From NCBI GenBank assembly GCA_025175895.1, contig CM045996.1, forward strand, positions 108,985,179 through 109,049,178: a stretch of DNA of 64,000 nucleotides. The letters run 5' to 3'. Shown here in pieces: positions 43,872 to 54,788 of the stretch. Each line of letters starts with the position of its first letter. Within the stretch, counting starts at the first letter, position 1. The position numbers and the translations under genes are program-made. The stretch comes from Wurfbainia villosa (lineage: Eukaryota; Streptophyta; Magnoliopsida; Zingiberales; Zingiberaceae). A model generated the notes under the pieces. That model was not told the origin of the DNA. It saw only the letters and a program-made list of their open reading frames with translations, and made no database searches.

Positions 43872-45299
43872 TGTTGGTGCAATCGGCCCAGGTCACTGAT
43901 GACCAGACTTCGAGTTTGCCTTTCGAGTAATGTTTTGATAATGTGTTTGATGTTTTAAACAAACATATGACAATATAATTGTCAAGGAAAGTCCAAGCAT
44001 GGGTCTTGGCAAATGGAAAGTCCAAGCATGGGTCTTGGCAAATGGAAAGTCCAACATGAGTTGGCAAGGAAAGTCCAAGCATGGGTCTTGGCAAATGGAA
44101 AGTCCAACATGAGTTGGCAAGGAAAGTCCAAGCATGGTCTTGGCATGGAAAGTCCAACATGGGTTGGCATTTTGAAGTCCAAAGGATTGATATTGGCGGC
44201 GTAAAGTCCAAGCGGAGTCTTGGCGTAAGTCCAATGTGCCTTAGCAGTGTAGACATAGCATGACATAGCCGATGGAAGCACCGGAAGGCTAAGCGCGATG
44301 GATGAACAAGTCATGGATGACTTGGAGGGATCCGAGAGGCGTGAGGTCACTGGAGGTGGCTAGAAGGCTTAGGTCTAGGCTAGGGTGGTCTAGCGGTATG
44401 GGGGAACCATACTTGAGTTAAAACCTCATGTTTGAGGTGTGCCAATGGTCGGCCCGATGTCATGTGGCGGTCGGACCGAATCGAGTCAACCTAGGGTTTG
44501 GCTGCGGGTTATGGCCTGCGTTTACATGATCGCCATAGGATGGCGGTCGGTGATGCTTTCAGCGATCGATCGTATGATCGGTCGGTAGTGCTCGAAATTG
44601 CGCCCGGCGAGATCGGGAGTCGAGACTCGACTTGTCGAGTGAGGACTCCATCGATCGGTGATGGTCATGTCGGTCGGTGATGGTTCCAGACCTGGACTTA
44701 TCCAACGTGGAACTAGCCATTGTCTCACGACAACGATGGCATCGGTCGAATCGATGGTCCGATCGTCGGCCAGAGACTTTTTCCAGCATAGGTTGAAGCT
44801 ATATATGGAGCTTGTGATGGAGGAAAAAGTAATCGGTTCTTGAGGGATATTGGGGCGATTTGTTGGTGCAAATCAGGTCTCCAAGTGCAAGCAAGCAACC
44901 AAGCATTCAAGCAATCAAAACAAGTGTTGTAAAGTCTTTTCTTTACTTGTATTTCATATTTACATTGTATATTGCTTGTATTTCATTCTTACTGTTGTAA
45001 GATTTATTATAAGGGGTTTCTCCGCCTCCGACTTGTGTCAAGAAGGAGTGTTTATCATTAGTGAGTGCGTGTGCATCACTAGGGCTCTTTAGAGCTCGAT
45101 CCGTGGAGTAGGAACCGTGCGGTTCCGAACCACGTTATATCATTGTGTTAGCTTGTTGTCTATTTCGTTATTGCTTTTATCATTATATATATTCTGCTGC
45201 GCTAACGAAATTGTAGACACAAACGGGATCGAATTACATCTTCGTACGGTCATCTTCGCTATTCACCCCCCCCTCTAGCCATTCCAAATATTCCTAACA
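43872..45299 (+). repeat. N1 3' LTR
   Basis: 1428 bp partner of 35033-36442, with the same inverted-repeat array (about 43990-44235). The motif-rich middle (44440-44770) has drifted more than the ends. Confidence 0.95.
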
Positions 45300-45304
45300 T
45301 CTTC

Positions 45305-45830
45305 TTCAAAGGCTTCATGTGCTTTATATTTCCCTGCCAAATATTAATTAAATAAAATATATAAACAAATGATAGCATATCTTATATTAATCACATTTAT
45401 CCTCCTCAAACTCTTCCTGTTATCCCCAATATTTTAGAATACCCATTCCTCCTTATTTCACCATGTACAGAAAGAACCTCTGAAACCCACATATGGCTCA
45501 GGAATTAAACATACTGCTCGAGAAATAAGCATACTGCCTGAGAAACACATAGACTGCTCGGAAAAAGCATAGATTGCTCCGAAAAAGCATACACTGCTCT
45601 CTTAATAGTATACTTGAGCAATACTGCACTACTCACCATACTGGGCTTGGGAAATATATATATTGCTCAGGAAACACCTAGATTGCTCGAGAAAAGCATA
45701 AACTGTTCTGCCAACACTATACTTAACACTGAGCAACAAAATCCCAAGAGAGAAAGAAAAGAAAAAAAATGGAATAAGAAAATAGAAAAAAAAAGAGAGG
45801 GAAAGAAAAAGATAGTGAGAAAAATTGAAA
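45305..45830. other. Continuation of the N1 target (possible T1 LTR), degenerate repeats
   Basis: AT-rich, no coding. 45505-45715 has about eight degenerate units like AAAAGCATAGACTGCTC(C/G)G. 45735-45840 is purine-rich. Original context of N1's insertion but not firmly classified. Confidence 0.35.
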
Positions 45831-46261
45831 AAAGATTATGAGGGATAAAAAACAACAATTTTTGTGGGTGGAAATGGTTAAGTGCCCCTTTGAGACCGAG
45901 TTAGGTTACTGGGGAAACACCTATCAATTTCTCTCAATACTGAGCATGCATTTGAGATTTTGTGCTAGATCTAGGGAACGACCCTCTTTTTGGGCGGGTA
46001 AGTGTCTAAGAGCCGGTGACCTTAGGAAAGCTATAGGATGACAACTTAACTTACCATGAAACGAGTATCCCCTAAGAAGATTCGCTTAACACATGTACGA
46101 GGAGCTAACTTAGTGAATTTTTAGAACATATCTATTTTGATTTGATTGAAAATACCACTTGATAAATCTAGTTAACATGCTAAGTATGGGACAATGCTTT
46201 TTAAAATTTCATGGCATTGAGGTTTGCTTGAGGACAAGCAATGATTTAAGTCTGGGGGGAT
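45831..46261 (+). mobile_element. A1: 3' non-coding end of an Athila/Tat-like gypsy
   Basis: TTACTGGGGAAACACCT near 45906 and GCTTGAGGACAAGCAATG near 46225 recur (in part or reversed) in A2 (near 53970 and 53640), and a polypurine tract GTCTGGGGGGAT precedes an LTR start at 46262. Only the 3' end is present. Confidence 0.55.
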
Positions 46262-47104
46262 TGATGTGAACAAAACATATAGGGTTTTAGGAGTAGTTTT
46301 TGCTCACATCCCATTGCATTTTAAACTTGTTTCATGCATATTTTACTTTGTTTTGCATGCATTTCCTATTTTCTAGTTCAGAGCTATTCTCTTTGTGCTT
46401 TTGTGCGCAGGACAACATTTTATGGAAAAAATGATGCACTTTTGGAGCAAATGGAAGGCATTTGGCAGCTGGAACAGAAGGACACACATCTTGGCCCTAT
46501 AGATCCACATAGCCAGCCCCAGATCACGAACCGACGCCACACATAACTTGGTCGTGTGAATACACAGTCGTGTGGCACTGGGACGATTTTGACACAATTA
46601 GGTTTTTTCCAGGTTTCGGGAAGATCCAACCTCATGTCTATATAAATAAAGCTACACCTAAACCCCAAAGGAGGGCCCAATGGTCGGGACGGCACACCGG
46701 TGCCCTAAAAAAACACCGAAAACTCACAATGGGGAGGAAGGAAGCGACCCAAGGACCAAATTCTGCGCTCCAATGCCAGAGAGAAGAATCAACGAGCATT
46801 GTAATTTATTTTCTATACATCTTCTACATTGTAATGATGAATTTAATCATGACTTGTGTTTCTTCTCTTTTGTTTATAGAGTAGATACTCCGATTCTAGG
46901 ATTACGGAGTAGTTTGTGTTCATAGAACATGTTATTTCAAATATATTTCTATTCTTGAATTGATGTTTGGGCTTTCTATCTACTATGCGAAATTGAAGGA
47001 AATCTAGACTACATTCAATTGATAGCGTGTTTTGTGATACACAAGCGAAACCTAAGTCCTAGAATCCCATTCAAAGACTCATATCAAACCTTCTCTTCCT
47101 CCGT
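46262..47104 (+). repeat. A1 LTR, 3'-truncated
   Basis: Begins TGATGTGAACAAAAC after the polypurine tract. Comparable start to the A2 LTR (TGATGTGTGTAAATC, minus strand from 53615). It appears to stop near 47100, where reversed N4 LTR sequence begins. The exact junction is uncertain by about 20 bp. Confidence 0.5.
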
Positions 47105-47337
47105 GTGACACCGTACTTGAGTTAAGTCCACCGTCAACCTCTCATTCGTGAACCCTAGGATTCCCAATCTGAACAACAACACGTCCACTAGACAAAATGA
47201 TACTGAAATCTCAACCTTTGGCGGGACTTATTCTTTATTACATCAAATCAACATAAATATCCTAACTTAAACCTTTTCCACACACATCAAAACCAAACCA
47301 TACTTGGGTTGATTGCCCTAACAATCTCCCCCTTTTT

Positions 47338-48404
47338 GATGTGTGGCAACCAAGTTTAAGTTAGGTAAAACATTAACCAAATACATAAAAAAGGAAAGCA
47401 TGTAAAATAAATATGAGTATCAAAACACTTCCCCTTAATACATGCAACTCCCCCTTAACACATGCTATTTTCTCTCCTAGCACGATTAACTTAAACACTC
47501 ACATTTCTTCCCCTTTGACACCATCAAAAACATTTAACATATGTTATATAACGAGGTATCAAATTCTAAGGAAAGAAAAATTACCAAAACTTGCTGAAAA
47601 CCACACAAAGAAGGTACTATTCATGTTTACAAGACATCACGATCGTTCAGATAACCAATGACCGCACTGATTTCAAATTTTTCTCGATTTCAACCTAAGT
47701 TCGAATGCACTAAAAATTTCAAAAAATTCAAAAAATCATGAAATTTGGGGGACACATTTCTTATGAGTCCCTTTATCAATGAAAAATGATTTTTCAAGAA
47801 AAAGCATTCATTTTTCAAACATTTGGCAAAAACTCAAAAGTTATAAAAACCTTCAATCATTTTTTCAACTTTGAAACCTAATTTTTCCTTAAGTTGTTTT
47901 AAAACATAAATTCACTATTTGCAAAATATAAAATGGTTTTAAATCATTTAAAATATCTAACTATGATCTATGGGTAATATGTCCATTGATTAAACATTTT
48001 CTTTCCCCATAGTTGGTCTATGATTGCTATGTTATGATACTTACAATGATTCATCAAAATGCCATAAGCATTAGTGAATCACTTGTATCAACCTAACATC
48101 TCACCCATGCCATGTTTTCAATCAAGTTATCCTATAGTGGGTTTTGAGATGTAACTAAAGATATTTATACTTAACCAAAATTTCATGCAATTTCTACCAA
48201 GGTTAAGTATATATCATCCAAAAAAAAACCATCATGATCATAGAACGAAGATTATCCATAATTGCACATCATGATCATAAAACAAGTATTATCACTAAAT
48301 GCACATTATGATCATTAATCAATCATCATCACCCAACATCATAAGTCAACCATTTAACATGATATAAAATAAATTCACTTATGGTTGACTATCCTAGGGT
48401 TTTC
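47338..48404 (-). other. N4 3' non-coding region
   Basis: AT-rich, no coding. Contains the stem-loop 48096-48152 and, near 47725-47750, a block like the AAATTTCGTGATTTTT block of N1's 3' region. This shared order supports common descent of N1, N3 and N4. Confidence 0.6.
48096..48152 (-). promoter_or_regulatory. Conserved stem-loop (N4)
   Basis: On the minus strand ACATCTCA (48152-48145) pairs with TGAGATGT, the right arm sitting in GTGAGATGTTAGG (48104-48092); about 41-nt loop. One end pair is lost. Lies about 250 nt after the gag stop. Confidence 0.55.
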
Positions 48405-49366
48405 CTAACCCTTAAGGATTGACTTGGGAACCCAATATAAATTCTTTCTAATGGGGTTCACCAAGTACTCATTTGGGATCCATTTCCTAGCTACCATTGT
48501 TGTTTTAGATTGTCCCCTAGCAATTAAATAATGGTAAGCCTTCTCATTCTTTGATCCCTTATAACGAAGGCCCTTCTTATTGAAACTAGCCCTTTGGCTC
48601 CTAATAATCATGTTTAGGGTGTTGGATCCAATTGTGAATTTCTCTAGAGCCTTAGTTAAATAATCTATCTTTTCCCTTAAGGCCTTATTCTCTTCTACAC
48701 ATGCATCATTAGTACTAGAAGAAATAGCATTATCATCATGTGAGCATGAATTCTTGAGTTTTTCTTCTAGAGCCTTAATTTCATTTTGCATGCATTTGTT
48801 TTTCTTCTTAGCCCTAAATAAATCCCTAGTTAAGCTAGAAATCATAAAAATAACTTTTTTAGGAGGGAGATTTGTTACCTCACTTACCCAATCTCCTTCC
48901 AATTCCGATGTGGATGCTCCCCCCTACACTTGAGCTCTCCTCCTCACTTGTGCTTCATTCTTCTTGCTCGGAGGAGGTGGAGGCTATGTCATCTATTCCC
49001 ATTAATGAAAAATGGGAGACGATCTCTTCTTCCTCCAATGATGATGGATCATCCCATGTCGGTTTTAAGTTCTGGGGATTTGACTTCTTCTCCTTCTCCT
49101 TTGACTTCTTTTCTTCTTTCTTCTTCCCTTCCTTCTTCTTGTCGTTCTTCCTCCTTTCTTCCTTTCTCTTGTTCAAGAGAGGACATTCATCCCTCATGTG
49201 TCCCTCTCCTTGGCAATTGTATCATATGACTCTCCTCCATCTCCAATCATGAGACTTGTTAAATTTAAAGCTTTTTAATGCACGTCTCACCTTTCTTACC
49301 ATGTAGGCCTCTTCATCGGTGTTCATGGAGGAATATGAGTCGTCATCAAATGATGGTGGTTGAGCC
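48405..49366 (-). pseudogene. N4 gag, C-terminal part (broken)
   Basis: 49222-49366 gives acidic gag sequence (SSMNTDEEAYMVRKV) up to a TGA that replaces the first Cys of a zinc knuckle (YNCQGEGHMRDECP follows). Then Lys/Glu-rich sequence to 48955. After a frame change 48405-48902 has a coiled coil (MQNEIKALEEKLKNS, EENKALREKIDYLTKALEKF) and the SIRE-type end NLYWVPKSILKG. The N-terminus is cut by N2. Confidence 0.8.
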
Positions 49367-50811
49367 TGTTGGTGCAATTGGCCTAGGTCACGATTGGTCG
49401 GACACGAGTTTGACTCGAGCAGTATTTTGATGTTAGACAAAACATATGACATGTGATTGTCATGGGAAGACCAAGTGGGTAGCCTTGGCCACGTAAGTCC
49501 AAGTGTGTAGCCTTGGCGGTGAAAGTCAAAGCATGGGGCTTGGCATTGGAAGTCCAACATGGAGTTGGCAATGGGAAGTCCAAGTGTGTAGCCTTGGCAA
49601 TGGGAAATTCCAAGCCTGAGTCTTGGCATTTGGTTAGCTTGATAAAGCATTGGCAAGTTCATCGTCTTATGGCTCGGGTCCTTGAGTCGGTGAAGGATGG
49701 CATTACGGAAGTCGTGCACTTGGTGCATCCGAGGGACCATCAGACGAGGAGCATTGGAGTGAAGCCAAAGGAAGCAGACTTCAGGGCGAGACATGAAGGA
49801 TGGCATTGCGGAACTCGTGCACTTGGTACATCCGAGGGACGTGGTTGGATGAAGAGAGCTTCGGTGAAGGACTCCAAGGGAGATGAGAGTTAAGCTTGGC
49901 CAAGTGGCTGAGATTGAGTGTCGGATGCTCAAACATTGGTGTTTGAGGTTTACCCGATGGTCGGATGCTCAAACAAGTGTTTTTTTTAGGTTTTACTCGA
50001 CTCCAGTTGACTGCTATAGATAGAAGTCGATTGATCCAAGTCGAGAACAATCGACTGGTGTTCAACTGATGGGTTTCTAGCCCAGCAGTCGACTGATAGG
50101 GTTTGGGAGTCGACTGTTGCATAATCAGTCGACTACCAAGGGATGGTAGTCGACTGATGAAGGGTGTCAAATGCATAGAACCATTTTGTGTCGACTGATT
50201 GCCTAGATCACTCGACTGATGGCTAGATCAGTCGACTAATGGGCATGATCAGTCGACTGATGGTTATCCGTTGGAACTTTGCTAATGTGGATTAAGCCGT
50301 TGTTAGAAAATGACTATTGGAGCAATCGACTGATGGTCATGAGTACTCAACTGATCAGCGTGGAATTAGCCCGAGACAAGCATAAAAGGAGGAGCTTGGG
50401 GAGGCTTTCATCAACCGTTTTGCAAGCAAGTAATCAAAGCAAAGTGTTGTAAAATTCTCTTTACTTGTATTTTATATTGTCTTTGTATTTTGCTTGTACT
50501 TTTGTATTGCATCTTGTAATTGCTTGTACGAGGTTTCTCCACCTCTGACTTGTTGTTGAGAAGGAGTTTGAGTAGTGTCGTGTGCATCTCTAGAGCTCGT
50601 TGAACTCGCTCCATGGAGTAGGAACCCTAAGGTTCCAAACCACATATATTGGTTGTATTTTGTGCTTGTGCATTTGTTACTTGTATTCGTATTTGTTTTT
50701 TGTATTTCCGCTGCGTATATTAACGAATATTGTAGTCGAAAGAATGATTTCTATCAAGAATGCGAAAAATCTATTCAACCCCCCTTCTAGTCGGGCCATG
50801 ATCCTCCAACA
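49367..50811 (+). repeat. N2 5' LTR
   Basis: 1445 bp. ATGACA...TGTCAT at 49447-49463, inverted-repeat array 49471-49626, about nine GTCGACTGAT-like palindrome sites at 50030-50270, TATA-like ATAAAAGG at about 50383, TTCCGCTG at 50706-50713. No partner LTR in the window; boundaries follow N1 and N3. Confidence 0.85.
49471..49626 (+). repeat. Inverted-repeat array in N2 LTR
   Basis: CCAAG/CTTGG at 49471, 49499, 49580 and 49610; CCAAC/GTTGG at 49554; CAAAGC/GGCTTGG at about 49527. Spacing about 28-30 bp. Same design as N1 and N3 although the sequence between arms differs. Confidence 0.85.
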
Positions 50812-50813
50812 AG

Positions 50814-50825
50814 TGGTATCAGAGC
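50814..50825 (+). other. N2 primer-binding site (initiator Met tRNA)
   Basis: TGGTATCAGAGC two bases after the LTR. Confidence 0.9.
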
Positions 50826-50868
50826 GAGGAGGTTGTCATCGAACTCACCGCCACGACAATCAACCAAA

Positions 50869-52318
50869 ATGGCCAGCATCAACATCTAACCACCGAAATT
50901 CGAAGGAGAATTCTCTTGGTGGAAGAAAATGATGGAGGTATACTTCGAAATTGATTTCGATATAATGTTAATCATTGAAAATGGTTTTGAAGTGCCTAGG
51001 GGTGAAGACAACAAGCCGTTGGAAAAGTCAAGATGGATCAAGGAGCAACGGCGACAATTCAAGAAAAATGTTAAAGCAACAATTTTGCTAGTAAAATTGA
51101 TACCTAACGCTATTGGGGCAAGGTGGTCAAATTTCATGAAGAGCCCGCATTGGTCCATGGTGAGGAAGAAGAGGAGTGTTCATCCTCTTAAGCTCAAGAA
51201 GAAGAAAGCACCTCAACATCCGGATCGGAAGAGGTTGAAGAAGCCTCCACCTCTAGGATTGAGGGGGAGGAGAGGCAATCTTCTATCCCGGAGCAAGAAC
51301 GAGAAGAAACATCTACATCCGGGAGAAGTGAAGATCAAGAAGCCTCCACCACCTTAGTTAACTCAAGAATTGTAATTAAGAATCAAAATCACATTATATG
51401 CTTTGAGTGTAGGGAAGTCGGGCATTACAAGAGTAAGTACCCAAAATTGGCTAAGGAGAAAGTACCAGAACCAAAAGCTCAAGGAAAATCAAAGGATGCC
51501 GGAGTACTCGCTAGGAAAAGCAAAGAGTACATTGTGTGCTTCAAATGCAACCAAAGGGGACACTACCAAAGCCAATTCCCTAGGGGGAAGAAGAAGGGGA
51601 AAGAAGGAGCTACACAAGTAGGGGGGGCTTCCAAAGCAAACCCTAAGGTATACTTTAATGCACCTTCTAGTTCTAGGATTAAAAAGCATGCTAGGAATCA
51701 TTTTAATTCACTTGCTATTGCCCATAAACATAAGCATGCTAGTAGGAATATATATGTTTGCTTAGGAGCAAAATCCTATGAATTTACAACTAAGGACAAA
51801 TCTAGATCAAACAATTCTAGACCTATTTTACCTAGGGAGAGTATTAGGAAGGTAGAAAACCACCTAGGCATTAACCCCAAGAAGTCTAGACGTATTCCTA
51901 GGAAGTGTCATTCCCAAAAGATTAATGGAAAATCAAAATTGGGAAAATTAGAATTGGAAAATCAAGCTTTGAGGTCAAGGCTTGAAAATTTGGAGAAGAC
52001 CTTAGCACGAATTACAAATTCAATTAAGGGGTCTATTGGTCAAAATTTAGGACCTAGGAGACAAGAACCGGTTAAGGGCAAGAAAGGTTTGGGTCACAAA
52101 CCTAAGTCCTACCACAATGTTCTATTTGATTATGGAACTAAATCTAGGTCTAGAAAAACCAAGGTTAATAGGGAAGTAATCCCCAAGATTAACCAGGGTG
52201 TGTGTCTAGTGGCTAAAAATTCAAGAAAATCTAAGGGAGCCACTAAGAAGGTTACTAAAGAGGCAATCCCTATGGCTAACCTAGGAAAGACCCAAATGAC
52301 TAAGGCTTCAAAGCCCAA
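50869..52318 (+). pseudogene. N2 gag (broken, 3' end cut by A2)
   Basis: ATG 50869 (MASINI), TAA at 50887-50889, then the same frame continues (PPKFEGEFSWWKKMMEVYFEI). A shift near 51150 moves the acidic region and the rest into another frame (51447 onward). Both zinc knuckles have lost the last Cys: CFECREVGHYKSKY and CFKCNQRGHYQSQF. The coiled coil (LELENQALRSRLENLEKTL) is intact. Gag sequence stops at about 52318; the remaining frame to 52460 is A2 LTR read through. Confidence 0.8.
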
Positions 52319-53615
52319 AATATCGATCCCACAGGGATTGGGACAATTACCGAATGATCATGATACCAAGTTATCTAGTCAATCGATTTGTGGATTAAGC
52401 AAAGAAACTAAGCAGTCAAGAACAACGAATGAGAAGAACGAGCTAAAAGTCAATAGTTGAGGAGAATCTCAGGATATGGGTTTCACCACGTCGATGATTT
52501 ATAAGGTGATTTAATTCTTTCCTACCCCTATTAGAGTTGTTTTGATGGAACCTATCCTAAGGTAAATCAACAGCCCCTTTCGAGGTCTACGCTAACTGTA
52601 CCTATCAAACTCAGTTTACCTATCATGGTATTCGAGCGTAGGGGATCATAATCAGCTAAGGGGACCTGTCACGAGACCCCCGCAAACCTCCCTAGTCTTA
52701 CCTCCATTACTTGGTAAAAACTGGATTTGATAGATCCATTAAGTCCATAAGAGTTCCTTTAGAGTCTAAATTTCCTTTTCACGATAGGTTTGCACACGGG
52801 ACCATAATCAGCTAAGGGAACCTGTCACGAGAAAGCCCTCATAGATACACTACCGCTACTTGACAAGAGTTTATCCCTAGTTGGTTCTGGGTTTCGGGAA
52901 CTTGGGTTCACTGTTAGGTACTTCCCCTTAGCTCCTTAGGTTTATCAATAAGAATCCAAAAACAGATCAAAACAAACAATAATTCAAGTAGTATAGATTA
53001 CATCATCCATCATAAATCGTCAAGGGCTACTCCCCCATCCTAAGATTACAGGACACTACTCCATGGTCGAACAAGAATTACTAGAGAAAGAAATTACGAT
53101 ACTTAGTGTCATCTGTGTTCCTCTGTCGTCAACTCCTTCCTTCTTCTGTCGTCCTTTTTGACCCTCCGCCGTCCTCCTTTAGGGTTAGAATATCTCCTCT
53201 TTTATAGCCTTGGCCTCCTCTTTAATTAAGGAAAAAGATTTTCCTTTAATTGAGACGAAGATCGCGGCTTCATCGAGTTGCTCGCATAAAAGGAAATCTG
53301 AAATCAGGACAACACGCCCATGCCAAATGAGGGCACAGGCATGTCGCGCAATTCCCATCGTCGGCGCGGAACGGGCATGTCGAAGGTCGAATCAGTGTTG
53401 AGCGCTAGAACTCGACACGTGTCATCGATGACGCCAGATGTTTTTGATACGCCGCTTCTTTTTGCCTGTAACACGAAAAACACCCAAAAGCAGTCTCTTT
53501 GTCCAAAATATGCTAAACTTAACTAAATCATGATAAAATACATGCCTAAGACATGAAATGAGATAAAATGCATGTATATGGAGTAGTGAAAACATAGCAT
53601 GATTTACACACATCA
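52319..53615 (-). repeat. A2 3' LTR
   Basis: About 1.3 kb. The start is fixed by the polypurine tract. The other end abuts N2 gag and reads CCTGTGGGATCGATA on the minus strand without a clear CA end, so it may be slightly trimmed. Confidence 0.65.
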
Positions 53616-53630
53616 AAATCCCCTAGTCCT

Positions 53631-54788
53631 AAACTTTTGCTTGTCCTCAAGCAAAGAAAACTCAAAAGACAACTTATTTGTGGGAATCCTAGACACCATC
53701 CAGAGGTATAAAATTTGATCTTAATCTTTTCAAATCATTCCTAGTTGCCAAGTTTGAAAGATCCCTATATAGTGCACGTGAAAAGTTGACTAAAGTCATT
53801 GGACACCAATCCGGATTTGACATCCCTTCTATCGTAGAGCATTCTTATTTCCGGCATAGAGGCACTTACCTACCTTAATGCATGGATCATCCTTACCTAT
53901 CATCAAAAGGTCTCAAAGGAGCACTTTCTAAGAAGAAAGAAGGAAAGGAATTTATAGAGAGCATTTCCCCAGTAACTAGTTAGTCTCGAAGGGCACCTTT
54001 AGGTGTTTCCCAGAACTACTTGGTCTCAAAGGGTGCTTGAAAACAATTCCAGATTTTTTTCATACTTCTAGTGAAAGTGTTTCTCCGAAGAACCAAGTTC
54101 TTGTGAGCAAGTCTCCAATGGAAAATCGAGTACTCGTCCAATATGGGGGATTTAAATCTTTTTTTGGATACCTCAGACCTATAGACCGTGTTAGAAGTGA
54201 AATAGGATTCTTATCAAATAGGCAAAAAGGAATATCATGATCCGACCAATGTTCAGTTGTATTACGCTAGATGATATAAAAATGCAATGTTATGATATAT
54301 GAAAAGATGCAAATAAAATAGCACTAACGAAACTAAAAATCTAAGTAGAGACAGCATAAGCAGTAAAGGATGTGCATCGAAACTCACAAAATAGTTCAAG
54401 GTGGTCAATGGTCATCATCTTTGCTACTAGCATCCTCCTCTGCCCACCTACGTCGCTGCTCCTGGTAAAACTCCCGGGACTCCGCCCTCTCCAGGCGTGC
54501 CTCCGTCTGACCTAGGCGTGCCGCAGGTGAGAAAGGTGCGACACAGGCGTGCTCAGCAGCACGCTCGACCTATGTTGTCTTCGGGTAACCTCAATACGCC
54601 TGTGTCGTTCGACATAGGCGGATCGTGTCAATCTGGCACACAGTGGCACGTTTACATGTCGTGTCCTGTAAACATGAAAAAAATATAAAACTCAAAATAA
54701 AATAAAATAAAATGACTAAAAAAAATGAAAATAGCTTGGGTTGCCTCCCAAGAAGCGCTTGTTTAAGGTCGTTAGCTTGACCCCTCAG
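53631..54788 (-). other. A2 post-coding non-coding region
   Basis: No coding. Includes the word GGGAGGCAACCCAAGC (about 54737-54752, minus strand), a phrase I recall from post-pol regions of Athila/Tat elements, GC-rich stretches near 54430-54560 with repeated GGCGTG/CACGCC words, and GCTTGAGGACAAGC near 53640 before the polypurine tract. Confidence 0.6.

Larger units (their letters stand above)
35033..45299 (+). mobile_element. N1: complete gag-only SIRE-like retrotransposon, TSD TCTTC
   Basis: 10.3 kb plus-strand element. LTRs 35033-36442 and 43872-45299 (TGTTGGTGCAATCGG...TTCCTAACA), primer site 36445-36456, polypurine tract AAAAAGGGGGAGAT ending at 43871. The only retrotransposon protein is gag (36515-38173). 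No protease, integrase, RT or RNase H motif is seen in the 5.7 kb to the 3' LTR. That region holds a decayed accessory gene (39415-40659), two stem-loops, a 0.5 kb tandem duplication and a solo LTR. Complete ends with TSD show it transposed, so pol must have come in trans or been lost after insertion; the related N3 and N4 favour the former. Confidence 0.9.
47105..49366 (-). mobile_element. N4: gag-only SIRE-like element, partial
   Basis: Minus strand. Partial 3' LTR 47105-47323 (starts TGTTAGGGCAATC), polypurine tract AAAAAGGGGGAGAT at 47324-47337, 1.07 kb non-coding, then gag running to 49366, where N2 is inserted. Gag abuts the 3' non-coding region with no pol, as in N1 and N3. The 5' part would lie beyond the nested insertions, outside the window. 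Confidence 0.8.
49367..52318 (+). mobile_element. N2: gag-only-type SIRE-like element, 3' part cut off
   Basis: Plus strand. 5' LTR 49367-50811 (TGTTGGTGCAATTGG...CCTCCAACA), primer site 50814-50825, then gag until about 52318, where A2 begins in mid-gag. The rest is outside the window, so absence of pol is inferred from likeness to N1 and N3, not seen. Confidence 0.75.

Noticed and set aside
45667..45858. Phe/Leu-rich small membrane protein on the minus strand
   Set aside because: Translation of a purine-rich low-complexity tract; no supporting context.
49222..49932. 236-codon minus-strand frame
   Set aside because: A chance fusion across an element border: the lower part is N4 gag, the upper part (from 49367) is antisense N2 LTR.
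52319..52460. Extension of N2 gag beyond 52318
   Set aside because: Likeness to N1/N3 gag ends at the A2 border; the extra codons are A2 LTR read through.
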